From positions 66,642,189-66,706,188 of the forward strand of contig CM042157.1 in NCBI GenBank assembly GCA_023376005.1: DNA of 64,000 nucleotides, given 5' to 3'. The stretch is not shown here. More notes on this DNA, generated by a model, which did no database searches, was not told the DNA's origin, and was given only the letters and a program-made list of their open reading frames with translations. Numbering within the stretch: the first letter of the stretch is position 1. This DNA comes from Doryteuthis pealeii (taxonomy: Eukaryota; Mollusca; Cephalopoda; Myopsida; Loliginidae).

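Overview
The window is eukaryotic, AT-rich and dominated by introns. It holds one host gene on the + strand, spread over nearly all 64 kb: the middle part of a VPS13A/VPS13C-type bridge-like lipid-transfer protein (vacuolar protein sorting-associated protein 13). I assembled 39 exons from conserved protein blocks, AG/GT splice sites and matching codon phase. They run from about 4.1 kb to the right edge and give about 4,949 coding bases (about 1,650 residues). Neither end of the gene is present: the chorein N-terminus lies upstream, and the adaptor-binding and C-terminal domains lie downstream. The segment that human VPS13C carries twice appears once here, so the layout is VPS13A-like, as expected of an invertebrate VPS13A/C co-orthologue.

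Organism: long repeat-filled introns, tRNA-derived SINEs, LINE tails ending in a CCHC-like finger, many foldback MITEs and abundant microsatellites suggest a lophotrochozoan, probably a mollusc. A cephalopod is my best guess, from general familiarity with such repeats; I have not tested it.

Layout. 1-4081: repeat-rich sequence with a 100-base N gap (2191-2290). It contains a second, out-of-order copy of exon 3 (1775-1837), probably a misplaced or alternative contig. 4082-22375: exons 1-14. 25049-39020: exons 15-23. 40959-50554: exons 24-30. 53285-64000: exons 31-39. Exon 33 carries an apparent 1-base deletion that breaks the frame just before the conserved tryptophan block.

The introns are a museum of non-autonomous elements: two Helitron-like families (A|TC...CTAG|T with a 3' hairpin), a palindromic MITE family with 8-bp target duplications and telomere-like CCCTAA motifs in its loop, TTAA-flanked MITEs, mariner-like MITEs (two carrying nested solo LTRs), another foldback family with long inverted arms, SINEs, LINE fragments of at least two kinds, solo LTRs, and long sense-strand pyrimidine tracts. 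No prokaryotic-type system, CRISPR array, rRNA or convincing functional tRNA gene was seen. All other open reading frames noticed are low-complexity, repeat-derived or antisense shadows.
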